Of a stretch of DNA of 64,000 nt, positions 47,083 through 60,500 are shown piece after piece. How positions within the stretch are numbered: position 1 is the stretch's first letter; the number at the start of each line of letters is the position of its first letter. The translations under genes were made by a program, and so were the position numbers. Under the pieces are notes generated by a model. That model saw only the letters and a list, made by a program, of their open reading frames with translations. It was not told the origin of the DNA and did no database searches. Source of the stretch: Reticulitermes lucifugus (taxonomy: Eukaryota > Arthropoda > Insecta > Blattodea > Rhinotermitidae); NCBI GenBank assembly GCA_026260175.1, contig JAKCWW010000342.1:25334-89333 (forward strand), read 5' to 3'.

Positions 47083-47427
47083 CTGCAACATGACACAAAT
47101 AGGACAGAAGTAAGAGAATTACATAGAAGACTATTTATTAAACTCTTTAGCCTTATGACAATTTTCGGCAAAGTGTTGCACATGTCAAGGAGGCATTGAT
47201 TTCATGAAATGCATTTGCAACGGTGTAACCCCCTTGATGAAATTAACTGGCGTGAAAGGAAGAGAGAAATTCTGTGCTACTATTTGGAGTTCACATGTCT
47301 TATAAAAGCACTGACTGCTGTTTTGTATAACTAATTGGCTTTTTTGTTAATTAATTTAGTTTAAAATAACACTATTGCAAACATAATCACCTTAATTATA
47401 TCACATAGCATGGTCCGAGAAATTTTA

Positions 47428-47541
47428 TCCGCTTTCGATACGTTGTCCCGAAACGTCGGTAAACAATTACGACATGACGCCGCGTAATATCCCAGAAGAG
47501 CGCAGATCTTATCGACATCGCGGCGGAAGCCTAAAATCAAT
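47428..47541 (-). mobile_element. Half copy of foldback element F
   Basis: Plus strand GATACGTTGTCCCGAAACGT, GACGCCGCGTAATATCCCAG and GCGGCGGAAGCCTAAAATCA equal the right half of the 56.5-kb element. It lies about 350 nt upstream of the Asp-rich exon. Confidence 0.75.
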
Positions 47542-48812
47542 GTAAAATGAAAGCTGGGAAAACAGAAAATTCTCTACCACTTCCTCAAATTTTGTACGAT
47601 GATATGTTTTTGAGGAACCTCTGAAGTTAGAATTAATTTAATGTAGTGTTGTACTGAAAAAATGAAGACCAAAATTTACTGTGCCCAAATATCTATCAAA
47701 ATATATCGGTAATGTTAAAGTTAAAACATCCATACGGACAGACACAAAGCACCGAGTGCACGTTGCTTTTTTAAATTGGGGGAAAAAGTACGCTATCCAG
47801 TTACATTCTCCTATTTTTAGAGAATTTTAAATTAGTGAAAAACGAAGCAGGTTTTATATTGGTTGCAAGCATATGACTTGAGGATCCGGACTTGCCCTTG
47901 CATGAACCATTACAAGAAACTTAACACACTGCATTATATTCTGATATAGATGGCTAATTACTGATATCCTATAGTACGTTATATAGCACAGAAAGTGGAC
48001 AAATACGTAAGCAATTTCCTATGTAGTCTATACTGAATTGTTTCTCTGTGGTGATGGTCGTATAAATACCAAACTATTTTGGAATTTTTAAAAAACGAAT
48101 GTTCCTATTGATCTCTGTGTGTAATCGGATGGTTTTTGAGTACCTCACAAGAGTGTTCGCTTTAATAAGTAGAACCTCTGTACGCTTTCATGAGAACATT
48201 AGAAATACTGACATACATAGAGCTGAGCCTCTGAAATGTGGATCTAGTGCTTTTGAGTTTGAAACTCCATTGTAATTTTGAAAGTGTACACATTGAATCA
48301 CATTTTAGCAAAGTTAATTTAACAGGATGATTGACTTTATGTTCTTAAGTTCTTAAGCTTATTAATTTGTCTAAATAAGGAACAAATGCCTCGGCAGTGT
48401 AAGGCGTTTGTAATTGTACGTACCCACAGAAGGGTTGTCAGTCTTACTGTAGTGACTATCGAGATATTTCACTCTTACCAACTGCATACAAAATCTTATC
48501 CAACATATTTCCCTGAAGGCTAACTTCATAAAAAAAGTACTGATGGAGTACCCCGCATTCTCAGATACTGAAGGGAAAATGTGTCAGATATAAACTGCTG
48601 GATTATACAAATTAACAAAGCCTGTGTTTCATTTAGCAGGGAAATACACCTCTTGTTTCACTTATGCCTTCGTAACATGTTGCTTAATTAAGCACGCAGA
48701 CAAATTTACTTTTACGTCTTTAAATAAAACCTGTAATCAAGTTCGTACAAATAAAGATTTATCAGATATATTTTCTATGTAGAATTATCTTAAATGGGTA
48801 TTTATTCTATCG

Positions 48813-49520
48813 CAGATGCATTTCATCTTGGCTTTAGTGTATGCCGTTGGGAAGGCTCAAGACAACCAAGAGGGATTAGAATTGAATGGAATAAGCCAGC
48901 TTCGGGTGTATGATAATGACTTTAATTTACTGGGCGAGAACACAAGCATCATAAACAAAATCAGGTGGTCTGTTCCGCGCTAGTAAATAAATGGCCTACG
49001 ATTACACGGAGAGAGAACTCATCAACAAAATACAGGAGAAAATCTTAGCGTAATCATGGATAATAAACCCTTTCAAAATGTATTCGATTTCAAATATTTG
49101 AAAGAATCTACAGATCGAATTTTGATATAAGATGAACTTAAAAACAGATTAAATCCAGAAAATGTCTGCTACGATTAGGTTTTGAATTGTTTGTCTTTGC
49201 GTCTACTGCTGAAACCGTGAAGATTAAAGTACACGCTATTTTATTCTCTATTGCTTTGTGTGGGTGTATAACTTGGTATCTCTCTCTAACGTTTTAGGAA
49301 GAATCTAGACAGGATGTTTGAGAAAAGGACGCTGAAGAAATTGTTTGGACCAAAGGCAGAGCAAGCAGCAGGAGGTTGACTAAAATGTTATGAGAAGATT
49401 TATAACGTGCATTCCTTGCCGGATATTATGAGCATATTCAAGTAAAGGAGAGTGAGTTCCGAGCATGTAGAAAGCAAGGAAAAATGAAAAAGTTTTAAGT
49501 GTTTCATTCGAAAAATCTGA
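48813..49520 (+). pseudogene. Second, more decayed non-LTR reverse transcriptase
   Basis: Plus-strand fragments in order: FILALVYAVGKAQDNQEGLE then LNGISQLRVYDNDFNLLGEN. The catalytic YADD is altered to YDND. There follow a gap with stops, RLNPENVCYD, LSLRLLLKP, CVGV and DRMFEKRTLKKLFGPKAEQ. The last part corresponds to the thumb/tail segment of LNGLHQLLVYADD-type elements. Multiple stops and frameshifts. It differs in motif wording from the 16.7-kb relic, so it belongs to another subfamily. Confidence 0.7.
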
Positions 49521-51180
49521 GAGCTATAGAGACAGGTTGAAAGACCTAGGCCTGCATGGGCAGATAATGTTGAAACAGATCTTGAAGTAACAGACTGGGC
49601 GGGACCAGTGGCACGGCACACGCTTGTGACCATAGTGATATTGTGGGTTCCGCATGGACGGAGGAATTATTAATCAGCTGAGCTTCTGAGGCCCTCCGAT
49701 AAAGTCACTTCTTTAGGCAGTTCGTCATTCTGTAATCTGTTTACCGACATTACGAAGAATCAGTTAGCTGACTGGAGAATTCGGTCTTCTGGGACGTGCA
49801 CGACAAGCAAGAAAGCAGCATTCTTCGATTCGCCTTTGCGATAATTTCAAACCTTACGTAATTAGATCTCTACTTAATTAACTGTCTACCTCAGTAACCA
49901 AGAAACTTCCTGCCTTCTTGGAATCCGAAGTTTTGTCATTTCTCTACAGGGAAAGCCCGTCATTGGACTCTTTACTTGAGCAATGCAATCCATCCCACAT
50001 CCTGTCACAGTGTTTTTCTCTCAGATTCATTTTAGAAGGCCCTCATGTCGTACATGCATCTACTCTCTGAACCACCCCGGTTCCTCGAGATAATCCGAAC
50101 AAATATTTTGCACACTGCATTTTTCTGTGTCATTTCCTTTATATCTGCTGCATGATCTCCCAGCCTCTCCTTCATTTTTAACACCATCTATATGAGGCCA
50201 GAGTAAAAATCTTGAGGTTCCCCTTTATGTAATTTTTTCAAGCCTCATTTTTTCTCTGTTTCAAGCCCAAAATTTCTTCTCAGCACCCTGTCTAAAAGGC
50301 CTTCTACGTCCCAATATCCTTAGAATTCTAAAGCGGAGTTCACAGAGTTACTCTTCTTTATATGTCAAACATCGTTCTTTCTTAGACTGGACACCGAAAA
50401 TTAATTTGCTCTTAATTTTATGCTGACTTTTGTTGTTGTCAGCAACTACCATTGTGTAATAATTTTGAAGAATTTACTAAATATTCTTTCATTAAAATTT
50501 TGCTGTGCATTATAATCACGTTAAATAAATGCTTTCTATTCTTTTCTACAAAATTCTGCTTAAAGCTTTCCAATAAATTTTAGGTCTTCAGTTTTATAGA
50601 CGGCTAAATACCAGAATAATCCCGCTACTCTTGGGTTCAGTTAGGTTAGAATTTATATTTTATTTTATATTTTGTTTTAAAAGAATTATTCCCTTTACAG
50701 TCTCGGATAACCTCTTCGGTTGAGTACAGCCGAGCCAATATAATCCAATCGTTGACTTTCAATACGCAAATACTCATAAATCATATTTTAAATTTCAGTG
50801 ATTTTTAAATCTTGAGGCCCACAATTGATCTAAATAATATTTAAATTTTATTTATTTATTTATTTACAAAAATACTGTCGTCATTACAATAATAGTTGGT
50901 GAAAATTGTTATGACATTAATCGCTGTTCATTCTGAGTATCTTTTAAAACGCATAAAAGTTTTTGTGTGTAAAATCCAGAGCCTTTGAATATTAGCGCTG
51001 GCGATATACAAGTCTGTACTTAACCACCGTACTTGAGAAGCTGAAAGAAGTTGAAAGCATTCCTTTTATCCCTTTTCTGAGTACCAGCTAAAAACTTCCT
51101 GCAGTGAAGTCCAGTCCCACACAGCCTACTGCTGCGTATTCGATGATCACAAGTGTAAATATAATGGGAAATAAATGACT
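49521..51180. other. Nothing recognised
   Basis: AT-rich; a TTTATTTATTTATTTA run near 50850. Confidence 0.55.
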
Positions 51181-51413
51181 TTAAAGTTTAAGGAAAGCCT
51201 GCCACATTTTGCGACGTTCTAGCTGCTGATTCCCATAATATCCGAAGGAAGCTCTGCAGTTCTGTAGCGAGCAGTATCCGTAATAGTGCACTCCAATTAT
51301 TCTGCCGGTGGCCGGAGGATCACAAGAACATGCCGTACCGTATCGTGTTTTTGTTGCAGCCTCTCCGGTCATTATAGGGTTTGACGTGCCAGGCAACTTG
51401 ACTTGTTTCGTAA
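51181..51413 (-). CDS. Possible terminal exon of a small Cys-containing protein
   Basis: Minus-strand frame ending in TAA at 51181. A long pyrimidine-rich tract (CTCCCTGCCCTCG...CTTTGTTTCT) precedes a possible acceptor CTGAAG at about 51414. It reads KLPGTSNPIMTGEAATKTRY, then GTACSCDPPATGRIIGVHYY, then GYCSLQNCRASFGYYGNQQL and a basic end ERRKMWQAFLKL. Four cysteines in a CxC...C(4)C arrangement and local GC above the flanks make it look more protein-like than neighbouring random frames. Not recognised; no upstream exon or polyadenylation signal was found. It could be a chance open frame inside the intron upstream of 47082. Confidence 0.25.
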
Positions 51414-51634
51414 CTTCAGAGAAACAAAGATGGTCGAGGGCAGGGAGGTACAAAGCACGCTCTCGCTTCATTATTGTGATTTTATGTACAAAGCGAACGT
51501 CTATAATGGAGCCGTGTTGGACCGTTTTGCGAGTTTCATGTCTGAAATTACTAGATGTGTTTGTATATTAAAGTCGGTAGTTGTTTTACGCTGACACTGA
51601 AAAAGTTTTCCTGTATTTTCGTGCCACGCCATGA

Positions 51635-51740
51635 ATACCTAAGGGGAAGGGGAGGTGAAGTCCACACATTCTGAACATAGGCACTAAACGGAAACAAAGG
51701 TCAGCTACTGGCTTCGGTTAACACCCAGGAAGAACAGACA
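51635..51740 (-). mobile_element. Short SINE B body fragment
   Basis: AGGCACTAAACGGAAACAAA then GGTCAGCTACTGGCTTCGG matches the degraded family B body order. No tRNA head. Confidence 0.3.
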
Positions 51741-53159
51741 CTATCCAACTTATCTCGATTTCAAGTTATGCAATTTCAGACTTAAGCAATTTAAAAAAAA
51801 ACAAATAAAATGAAGCAGTAATATTTTTGAAAGCGCGCCGAATTTTTTCTTATGGGAAAGAAAGGACAAGGAGATGGCTGTGGAGGAGGAACACTGCTGG
51901 GCGATAACACAAGCGGCGGGGAATTCGTGCTGCTGCCGATCATGTTCCAGAGTTTTGGAGTCAGAATTTCAACTGGACTACCCCAATTTCGACTTTTGCC
52001 AGACCTTCGAAACGTAATTATTGCTTACGTCGCGGAGAGTCTGTACAAATTACGTTATTGCAAGACTTACTTTGTTCTCTTGTCGGTCTAATGTAACAAG
52101 TGATTTATATACAAATAAATCGAACTTTACTAATTTTATAGAAAACAGCGGCGTGGAAATAATTATTGTTTGTCAAAGTATAATTCTGAAAAAAATATTA
52201 ATTTTCATGTGTACTTTGTTTAACTTTGGAATTCGCAAGAAAGAACTCACAGTTATGGTTTACAGCTTCTGTATATTTTTCTCTTTCTCTCTCTCTGTCA
52301 CTGATCCCACCAGTATACTCCTATATGTCTAGAATTGCATTCGGGAGATAAGCAGTTCAGACACGGCTCAGCTACTTTTTATCATCACAGAGATATTTAG
52401 TAGTTCCTAATTCCTTCTTTCAGGCAAAGACGGCGATCGCCTCGTTTGTTACCTGTTCAGTATTCATAATCATATATTGTCTAATTAGATCCTACATAAC
52501 CTCTGAACTTCAAACAGCATTTTAAAGAGCCCAAGAAAGCCGTCTATTTCAGATATAAAATTTTACATTACTTACCATGGGATACAGCACAGACGAAAAT
52601 AAATTTTCTCATATCGATAAAAGAACAATTTGTACACCCCTAGCAGGAACAGGAAATTCTGAAGTCGTGTTGGTAATGAAGAAGACAAGTGGGGAGGAAA
52701 CCCATTCCGCCCGAAACCCCTCATCCACGACAAGTCGAATCATGTTCTCTCTGCAACCAAGCACTGGTTTTCTGCTATATGGACAGGCTGATTTCTCGTG
52801 TTTGATGCAAGAAGGAGAATTTTCGAGTCAAAAGTGTACTTCACTGCATGCTTTCAGAGAAGTGGTTTAAATGCAGTAGGTCCATTACTCTTATCTTCAC
52901 GGACTGCTTGGTAGTGACTCTTTCTGGAAAAGGTAATTGTTGATCATGTGCTAAAAAAATTGCATGTTTTTATGGTTCCAAAAATTTCATCACCCATCAT
53001 CTAATTCCTTTCCGAGCCAGTTAACTTTGATTCGGTCCCACAATCCATATTCCTGTTAAATTCACCCACCTACGATTAGTTCTCCCCAGTAAGCCTCTTA
53101 CATTTCGAGTAAGGTAAAGAAAAATTAAAGCTTTCACTGTGAAAGCCATAATGTTACCT
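51741..53159. other. Nothing recognised
   Basis: Short frames only, including 52577-52870, which shows no motif. Confidence 0.5.
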
Positions 53160-53425
53160 GTTGGGAGTGGAGGTATAGCTGTATGTGTTATTAATCTTGG
53201 AATTAAGTGTGTGACTGAGCGGTCAGCTTCACCCTCCGGCTGCTATATTTCCAAGGCATTTCCTCGATAAGGATTGGATAGGATCTTTGTTTGGCTTCAG
53301 AATCTATTTTGGCCGCTTTGGAGAAGACAGAAATTTTATATCCCTGTCGGGAATCTAACCTCGATTCTTCAAGTTTTATCTCATAGCCTAATCACTGTAT
53401 CCACTGAGCTACCCAGCTCTTATCA
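53160..53425 (-). mobile_element. Diverged tRNA-headed SINE (family B-like)
   Basis: The minus strand begins GAGCTGGGTAGCTCAGTGGA with B box GAGGTTAGATTCCCG, a good tRNA-like head. The body includes TGACCGCTCAGTCACAC. The plus-strand 143-codon frame over this region is explained by the SINE. Confidence 0.65.
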
Positions 53426-56400
53426 TAGGGAAATCCGGCTAAAATTGTATGTGTATAAGTATCTCCCTCATTCGTCGTACTATTTCATCAAGTCTCATGT
53501 CGATGGGTACAACGATGTTAATGATGTACGTTCAAGAGTACAAGCTATGAAGCTCCTCATTACCTACATTTCTCCAACTACCTTTCATGTCCTTGATATT
53601 AGGTCCAAATTCTCTCAAATACCCTCCGTGTCCTATTGGCATAAACTTTCCGTTGTCATTATGATATATATACCCTCCTGTTCATTAACAAAAACACGCT
53701 TTTAAATAAATCTATGCCAGGTTTTGAAATATGGAGTATATTTTCTGTATTACCTGTAGATGTCATTTATTCAGCTAGCCAAAGAAGTTACCTCCTTTAC
53801 AAAACTCTGAATTTCATCATCATATTTATTACATGAAGTTAATGGATCATAACCCGAATCAGTGGAAACATGTTCGTACATTTACTTACTTATTAGTCTA
53901 CTTAATATCTTATTCTCTTGTATTTCTGGTTGTTCCAGACTATGTACATTCCTGTAATTTTGCAATCAAAACAGCTGACATGTTTCTAGCTTGGTCTATG
54001 CGTGTTACAAGTTCCATTCCTCTCACCCTCTCAACTTAACAATAATAGGCTAATACTGCAAGTTTTGAAACTCCCCACTACATATTTTCTCTTTCTTAGA
54101 TCCAAACATTATTTTCGGCACTGAGTATTTTCTTCTGTAGGTCGACCTGTGCAGGCGCATGATGGAATAATTTCTTAAGATTGGGCAAGAATTTATCTTC
54201 GTAATCTTTAATTACTTAGAATTCATGACCATGTTCGCATATTACTCGAATACTGTGCAAAATTATCTTTACATGAAACAAATTAAACCATCCGCAGTGT
54301 GTTCACAGACACTCCAGGTACATTATTGTTTGTGGAAAGTCAACGCTTAGGCCATATAAAAATCAATTCCGGGCAAGGATATTAAAACCTGCTTTTTATT
54401 ACACAGGTTTGCATTCCAATGTATCTATTAGTATTACTTTTGTTGGTTTATACTACTCTTATGTAGTATGCTATATTTCTTGGACATCGCCTCAAATATT
54501 TGCTTTTCAACATTTGTGTAATTTTCGACAGAAAAAGTGTATTTAACATATAGTGTATAAGCAAACTTATTATGCACCTTTACATCAAATTTTGCTTGCC
54601 TAATTTTTATGATTCATTTGTTATTAGCATGAAGACAGCTAGAGAAAATTTTCGAACGACTGACATGTTATTACCTTATATTTACCTAAAGTTTCCTTAT
54701 CAAGCACATATTCGTATTTGCAGGGTCTCTTACCATACGTCATTTCAGGACCCTGAGGCGAACAGCGTTACTGTCTGTTGAGCCTCACAATTTCGCGCGT
54801 TCGCGATGTTCTTGATACTGCATGTAGGAAACTGCGAATTACGGCGTTGGAGTAGCTCCTAAAGCATAGTAGTATTCATAGCGAGTGTCGTAAAATCGTT
54901 CAGTTGGTTCAGAAGATTAACATAAATTAATACGTATGTACACTGTAATTAAGGGTCACGTTTTTTTGGAAACATTTTTGATGTAGAAATAATTATTTAA
55001 TAAGATACAAGTAGAGACATTTTATGACTGAGCGGCGTGGCGTTGGACTGGGTTCAACTACTTTAGGACACAGGCCAGTGGAGGAATCTTGTGAATATGG
55101 TAACGAAACCTCGGGCTCCGAAAAGCGGAAAATTTTTGACCACCTGATTATGTATAAGCTCCTCTTAAGTATTCATCTCCATGGAGTTGGTGCAGCATGG
55201 TTGCCTGCAGTGTGATGAATGTAGCGACTGTAAGTTTGTAACTACTGTGGCTCGTCACAAAACTCTGCGTGGTGTGAAAAAATAAGGAAGACCATATTGG
55301 GTAAACGTCGTTTAATACGGGATATTATAGGCTTATATTTGCCCTTTATTTTAAGGGTATAGTAGGGGAAATGAGAAATTCTGACCTGAAGTATATTAAA
55401 TCTTTAAGGGAATTCTCACCTCGACTGACCCTATCTGTAGACGAAATCCATGTAATACAGCTAATCTCACAAAGTGCTTACAACTTGAAGCCACTTAAAT
55501 CCTAAAAAGAAGTGGCATGAACGTGCGAGAAAGAAATAGTGTGAGGCGGACTGTAAAACACAGCGAGGAACAAGGAGAAAGAACGAATGAATCGCAGCGC
55601 CTTAGTAGCGGTGAAAGCTTTAGGAGGCTTTGTTCGAACTAACCACTTCTCATGGCCGTAAATTGTCTGCTTTATTCAAGGAAAAGCAATTCATAATGAG
55701 AAGAGACGCCGTTTAACACAACATTATGTGCAGTCGCAATATATTCTGTTCCTTTACCTTTTGAGTAATTTTGCCTGTGGTATTATACTGCCTGCAGTTG
55801 GAGCCGGATTTAACCATGAACATTAGTGTCATGTTCACATTACAACAGACCGGCTGTAAGGATCGTTAAAGATGGAACTGCCTCTAATTCAGCTGGACGA
55901 TCCTAGCGGTTTCTTAACATTTTATCATTTCCCCGCACTCACTTGCCGAGGCACACAGACAAATTCAGTTGCAAAATTCAGTACTGTAGAATGCAGTGGG
56001 ATGGCTATATTTTCTTTCTATCTCATTCTTCTGTCAGTAATTTACTCGTATTTTTATGCTTTTATTTTAAGCTTTGAATTTAATTTTTTCCTTCTTTTAT
56101 TACTTCTGTCTTTGATAGAAAATAGGATTTTTTAAAAAAAAGCATTGCCTTCCCATTCTGCTCCCGGCCTATATTCTGTTCTTACAGAATACCATTTGTA
56201 TAACTCACAGTTTTTTATTACGTCTTACTTTAGAAGCTATTTTGTCGCCCGAATAGTACGTCTGTGCGACATGTTGCCTAAACAAATTTTTTCGAGAGTT
56301 TCATCCTTAAATGACAGTAATAAGTACATTAAGTTGAGCGTCTTCCGAACAAGCCCATGAAACATTTGCCAAACATATAATAATGTGCGAAAAAAATTAA

Positions 56401-56542
56401 GTCTTAACTTACACATTGTTTCTATTCTGAAAACAGAAGTAGCAAACGTTGTTATCTGTCAACAAAACTACCTTGCGGTGTGCACCTGGCAATCAGAGCT
56501 TTTTTCATTTACATTACAGTACACCCGAAAGAAATGGCCTGG
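53426..56542. other. Nothing recognised
   Basis: AT-rich sequence with short frames, none with splice or motif support. Confidence 0.5.
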
Positions 56543-56786
56543 TATTTCGCGTTTATTGCTTGTTTGTGAGATCTACGCTCTTCTGGGATATTACGCGGCG
56601 TCGTGTAGTAATGGTTTACCGACCTTTCGGGGCAACGTATCGGTCCCATCTTCATGGGTCAAGAGTCCGTGAAGATGGGACCGATACGTTGTTCCGAAAC
56701 GTCGGTAAACCATTATCGCACGACGCCGCGCAATATCCCAGAATCCCAGAATATCTCATCAACATCGCGGCGGAAGCCTGAAATCA
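56543..56786. mobile_element. Foldback element F (long inverted arms)
   Basis: Arms 56582-56654 and 56670-56742 (73 nt each, a few mismatches) around a 15-nt spacer, so the transcript would fold as a long hairpin. The outer ends resemble TGATTTCAGGCYTCCGCCGC and its complement. Half copies occur at 13.9 and 47.4 kb. No transposase inside. Confidence 0.85.
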
Positions 56787-56998
56787 TTGTTTGTTTGTTT
56801 GTTTGCTGGTTTCTGTTTCTTCTCGTCTTCTTCTTTTTCTTAAGAGACGCCGGCTCTAGAGATCACATAGTGACTGCTTTCTTGTACGGTGTTACCTACT
56901 TATCACATAGGCTGATACTAAAATAGTATGTCTTAATTTTTACATTTTCAAAATAATGTACCTGTCTGAATGTAAATACCATAAAGAAATAAAATAAA

Positions 56999-57143
56999 AT
57001 TTTCTCGGACTAACAGCCGCGTTAGTTGGCTAAACGGCGAGTAAACCAACTTTTCGAGAACCTGATGACTGGGTCAGAGATGGTTCTCGAAACTCTGGTT
57101 TACTCGCCGTTCAACCACCTGACGCGCCTGATAGCCCGAAAAT
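56999..57143. mobile_element. Foldback element G
   Basis: Arms 56999-57062 and 57082-57143 (about 62 nt) pair over GGCGAGTAAACCA and TTCGAGAACC blocks with scattered mismatches, around a 19-nt spacer. Different sequence from element F, but only about 210 nt from it. Confidence 0.8.
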
Positions 57144-57331
57144 ATTTTATGGAATTATGTCACCGTGAAAGCTTTAAATTATACATAAAGAAATAGTCTC
57201 CAAATTGAAATTTTTGAATACAAAAAACTAGAAAATATTCCAGTCGAGGTAACATTTTGTATATGTCCTTAAAGTTGTCTTAATACACGATTTATTCCTT
57301 TCTTTTATTCACCTAAAATGTTGAGGCTTAC

Positions 57332-57524
57332 CTTTGACATTGGCAGAAATTACGAGAATAAATGCTTCAAGTCTGTAAAGCCGCAGCTTAAATTCTTGAA
57401 TACGAGGCCTGCTCTCATGACTGAAAATTGTCGTGATTTCACTTAGTCCGTTGGGGAATATGACGGTACACGCAGTACTTTCAACTGCATCAGGATCCTT
57501 TCTGTCACATCCTTTTTGATTCAC
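57332..57524 (-). CDS. Weak candidate upstream exon of the same gene
   Basis: Minus-strand frame containing CDRKDPDAVESTACTVIFPN, then LSEITTIFSHESRPRIQEFK and RLYRLEAFILVISANVK. It ends at a good donor, AAAG|GTAAGC. One base (G) is left over, and the exon at 47082 needs exactly one base, so the joint would give a Gly codon and ...NVKG/GQPEY.... Against it: there is no in-frame ATG, a stop lies directly upstream, the upstream acceptor is poor, and a phase match has a one-in-three chance of arising at random. The short hydrophobic run AFILVISA is not a convincing signal peptide. Confidence 0.2.
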
Positions 57525-60500
57525 TCACAAACACTAACTTACTGAATACTACTAACACTTAAGCCTGCAGTTAATACACTTATGTAAATAAGCTTGTAAG
57601 CAAATGTAAAAATGAAGTACTGCAAACTATTTAACTTAATTACTCGTAATAGAAAAGGAAAGAGCAAAAAACAGTTAACCGACCAAAAGCAAGTAATAGA
57701 AGAAGGTAAATACATTAATATTACTTAAAGTAAACGCATCCAAAATAAAATCCCTCTCCTAAAATGATGTCAAAGAATTGTAACATAAAAACAAAATTAG
57801 ATACTCTGAGATAAGTAGAATTAAAGGCATCTATACAAGATTTTGAAGGTGAAGATTACCAGAGCCCACAATTTGATCACCCTATGAACCATTTCCACTG
57901 ACCTCCCATTATAAATATTTCCCTAAGACATCCCCTCACAAATTCACTGCTCTTCAAACTGTTTCCCAAGGATTAGTCGCACCAAATTTCTATATGGATT
58001 CCTTGTCTTCTCTGTTCTCACTTCATAGCCGTGTCCAAGTCACGGTATTATCTTAGGTGACCTCTAATAAATCTTGGAGTTCCTCGTTGTGTAATGTAAT
58101 GGGGTGCTTCGCGTTTTGAATTTTTGCCTAGTTAGAGTCATTACATAAATAAGGATAGGAGGCTGAAACACGTGGCATTGCTGAAGAGAAAGCAGATATT
58201 CATACAGAATTTCAGTTATCAATCACTTTTGAAAATTCAACTGAGCAGAAGAAATATTTTAAAATCGATATATTGATTGTAAATATATAAACGTTAGGGA
58301 ATTTTACCTTCTCATATTAAAATATTTTTCAAAGTGCTGTAATAAATAATTGTAATTCTTTCTCCAAGCTGCAGTACTTTCAAATTAATATAGGCCTGTA
58401 TTCACGGCAGTACAATGCATTATGTCTACCTTTCTCAGCTGTTGTCATTGATTAAATATGCTTACAGACGTTTTCCTGGCTGACTGAGGTAACATGTGTT
58501 CGTTTTCACACGTATAGTTATTGTGTTATATCGATTTGAAAATGGGCTTTTTGTAAAACTCACTCCTTTGCAGCGCGGCATGATTCGTAAGCGTGATGCG
58601 AGTAGCAGATATGACACGATCGTCGTCATGTAGCGATCAGGGCCCTTGCTTTGTGCTGGAAAATGTCTTGACTTGATCGACTCTGCTGCCTCAGGCTTTT
58701 CAATTTCGATGGCATTTCAAACATATGCTGGTACGGGATCTTAAAATAGACCACGGCCGCGCATTTGATTTGAGCTACAGGATTAATTAAAGTAAAAAAT
58801 AAATATTATTTAAAGTATTAGGCTTTAAAATGCGTCGCTAATTTCACAAGATTATTTTGAAAGTTTTATTGTAGGTTCGTTCTGAAGCTCAGATTACGTG
58901 GTACAGAATGAGTAGTACAGTTTAAAAAAACAGGGGATTCCCATGCGACTCGCCAGATATCTCGAGTAGAAAGGCTGGAACTTTTCTTTTGACTTTGATT
59001 TTACAATGTCTGTAATATCAACATCGCCTGAGGCATGTGAGAGTTATTTAAATATGAGGCAGCACGAAAAGTTAATATCCCGTGGACTGGAGAGATGAAG
59101 TGACCTGTTGACCCGTAGAGTGAGTGTAGGTAATTTCTGGTATGTTTCGGTCCTGGAATACATCCAACCAGCAACACACCTACATATATTGAAGAAAATA
59201 GTTATACATTTTTAGACGCTTTCGCAAAATTGCGAAAAGCGACTCTTGGCTTCGTCATGTCCGCCCGCCTGTGCGTCCGCATGGAATGACTGGGCTCACA
59301 CTGGAAGGATTTTCGTGAAATTTTATATTTGAGTATTCTTTGAAAATATATTGGGAAAATTCAAGTTTCATTAAATTCTGACAAGAATAATGGGCACTTT
59401 AAATGAAGACCTAAACGCATTTGTGATAGTATCTCAATTAATTCTTCTTAGAATGAGAAATATTTCAGACAAAAGTTGTAGAGAAAATCAAGACTTATTC
59501 TAGGTTCAATCATTGTTTCCTAAACCTGCCGTTTATGAGATAATGTGGAAAAATATGGTAGCTCCTAACAGGCCACAGATGACAATACAATACGGCGCAT
59601 GTGCTTTGCATGCTGGAATTAAGGCTACAAACTCATACTTAGAATATGTACTACTTATTGCTTTTCTACAGCAACAACGGTTACGCGAACGCGCCTCAAT
59701 GTTACGTTATACGTACACTGCCGTTCTTGTTAATTTTCAAAAAGAGAAGTTATGTGCAAATATCGAGAAGTTTACTGTAGCATTTTAAGATCTGACGGAT
59801 AATAGTGCACAATTAAAGCTGTATAATTTGGATTCTTATTCTATTGTTTTTAGACTGACGAAAGTCATGGAAGGTAAAGATGGATCTGGATATTGAAGAA
59901 TATAATTCCATAAAATTAAATAGTTTCTTTCTTTAGCTTGGCCACTCACAACTGCTGAAGGAAGTTCTGCTTTCCACAGAGGTTACTGACATTTTCACAC
60001 ATTTTTTTGATATACACAGACTTTTATATTAAACGATTTCATAAACGTATAGAAACTATCAGTAACCAAAATTAAGTCAGCGTGTAAGAAACTCATGCTT
60101 TAAAACCAGTCTGCACCAAGTGGAACGTAATGGCATGGCCACTCTACTCTTTATGTATGAAATTTTAAATGTTTTCTGTTTATGTTTAACGCCCTATACC
60201 TTCTGGCAGAGAGATGTGAAGCTATATTAAACCAATTTTTCATTCAAATATCTTTGAATAATCTTCGGTTTGAGTCTTTCACGTATTTAACATTCGGGAG
60301 TACAGGTTCACTTCTCCTGTCTTTAGGTTGGTCCCTACACCTGTCCAGGTGTTTTTTAATCGGTCTCTCTGTGTTCGCCCTTTCATCCAGAAATCCACGT
60401 ACACGCACAAGCCTCCGTACATCCGTGTACTGGTTAGTCGTTTCGCTTCCCATGTACCCCACCATATATCTATCAACCCAACTTCCCGGCCAACCATACA

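Noticed and set aside
53274-53705. 143-codon plus-strand frame
   Set aside because: First part lies in a reversed SINE; the remainder has no protein-like features.
57062-57092. CTGATGA...CGAAAC inside foldback G, resembling a hammerhead core
   Set aside because: The sequence between them cannot form stem II and the region after GAAA lacks a stem III/UH arrangement; likely coincidental.
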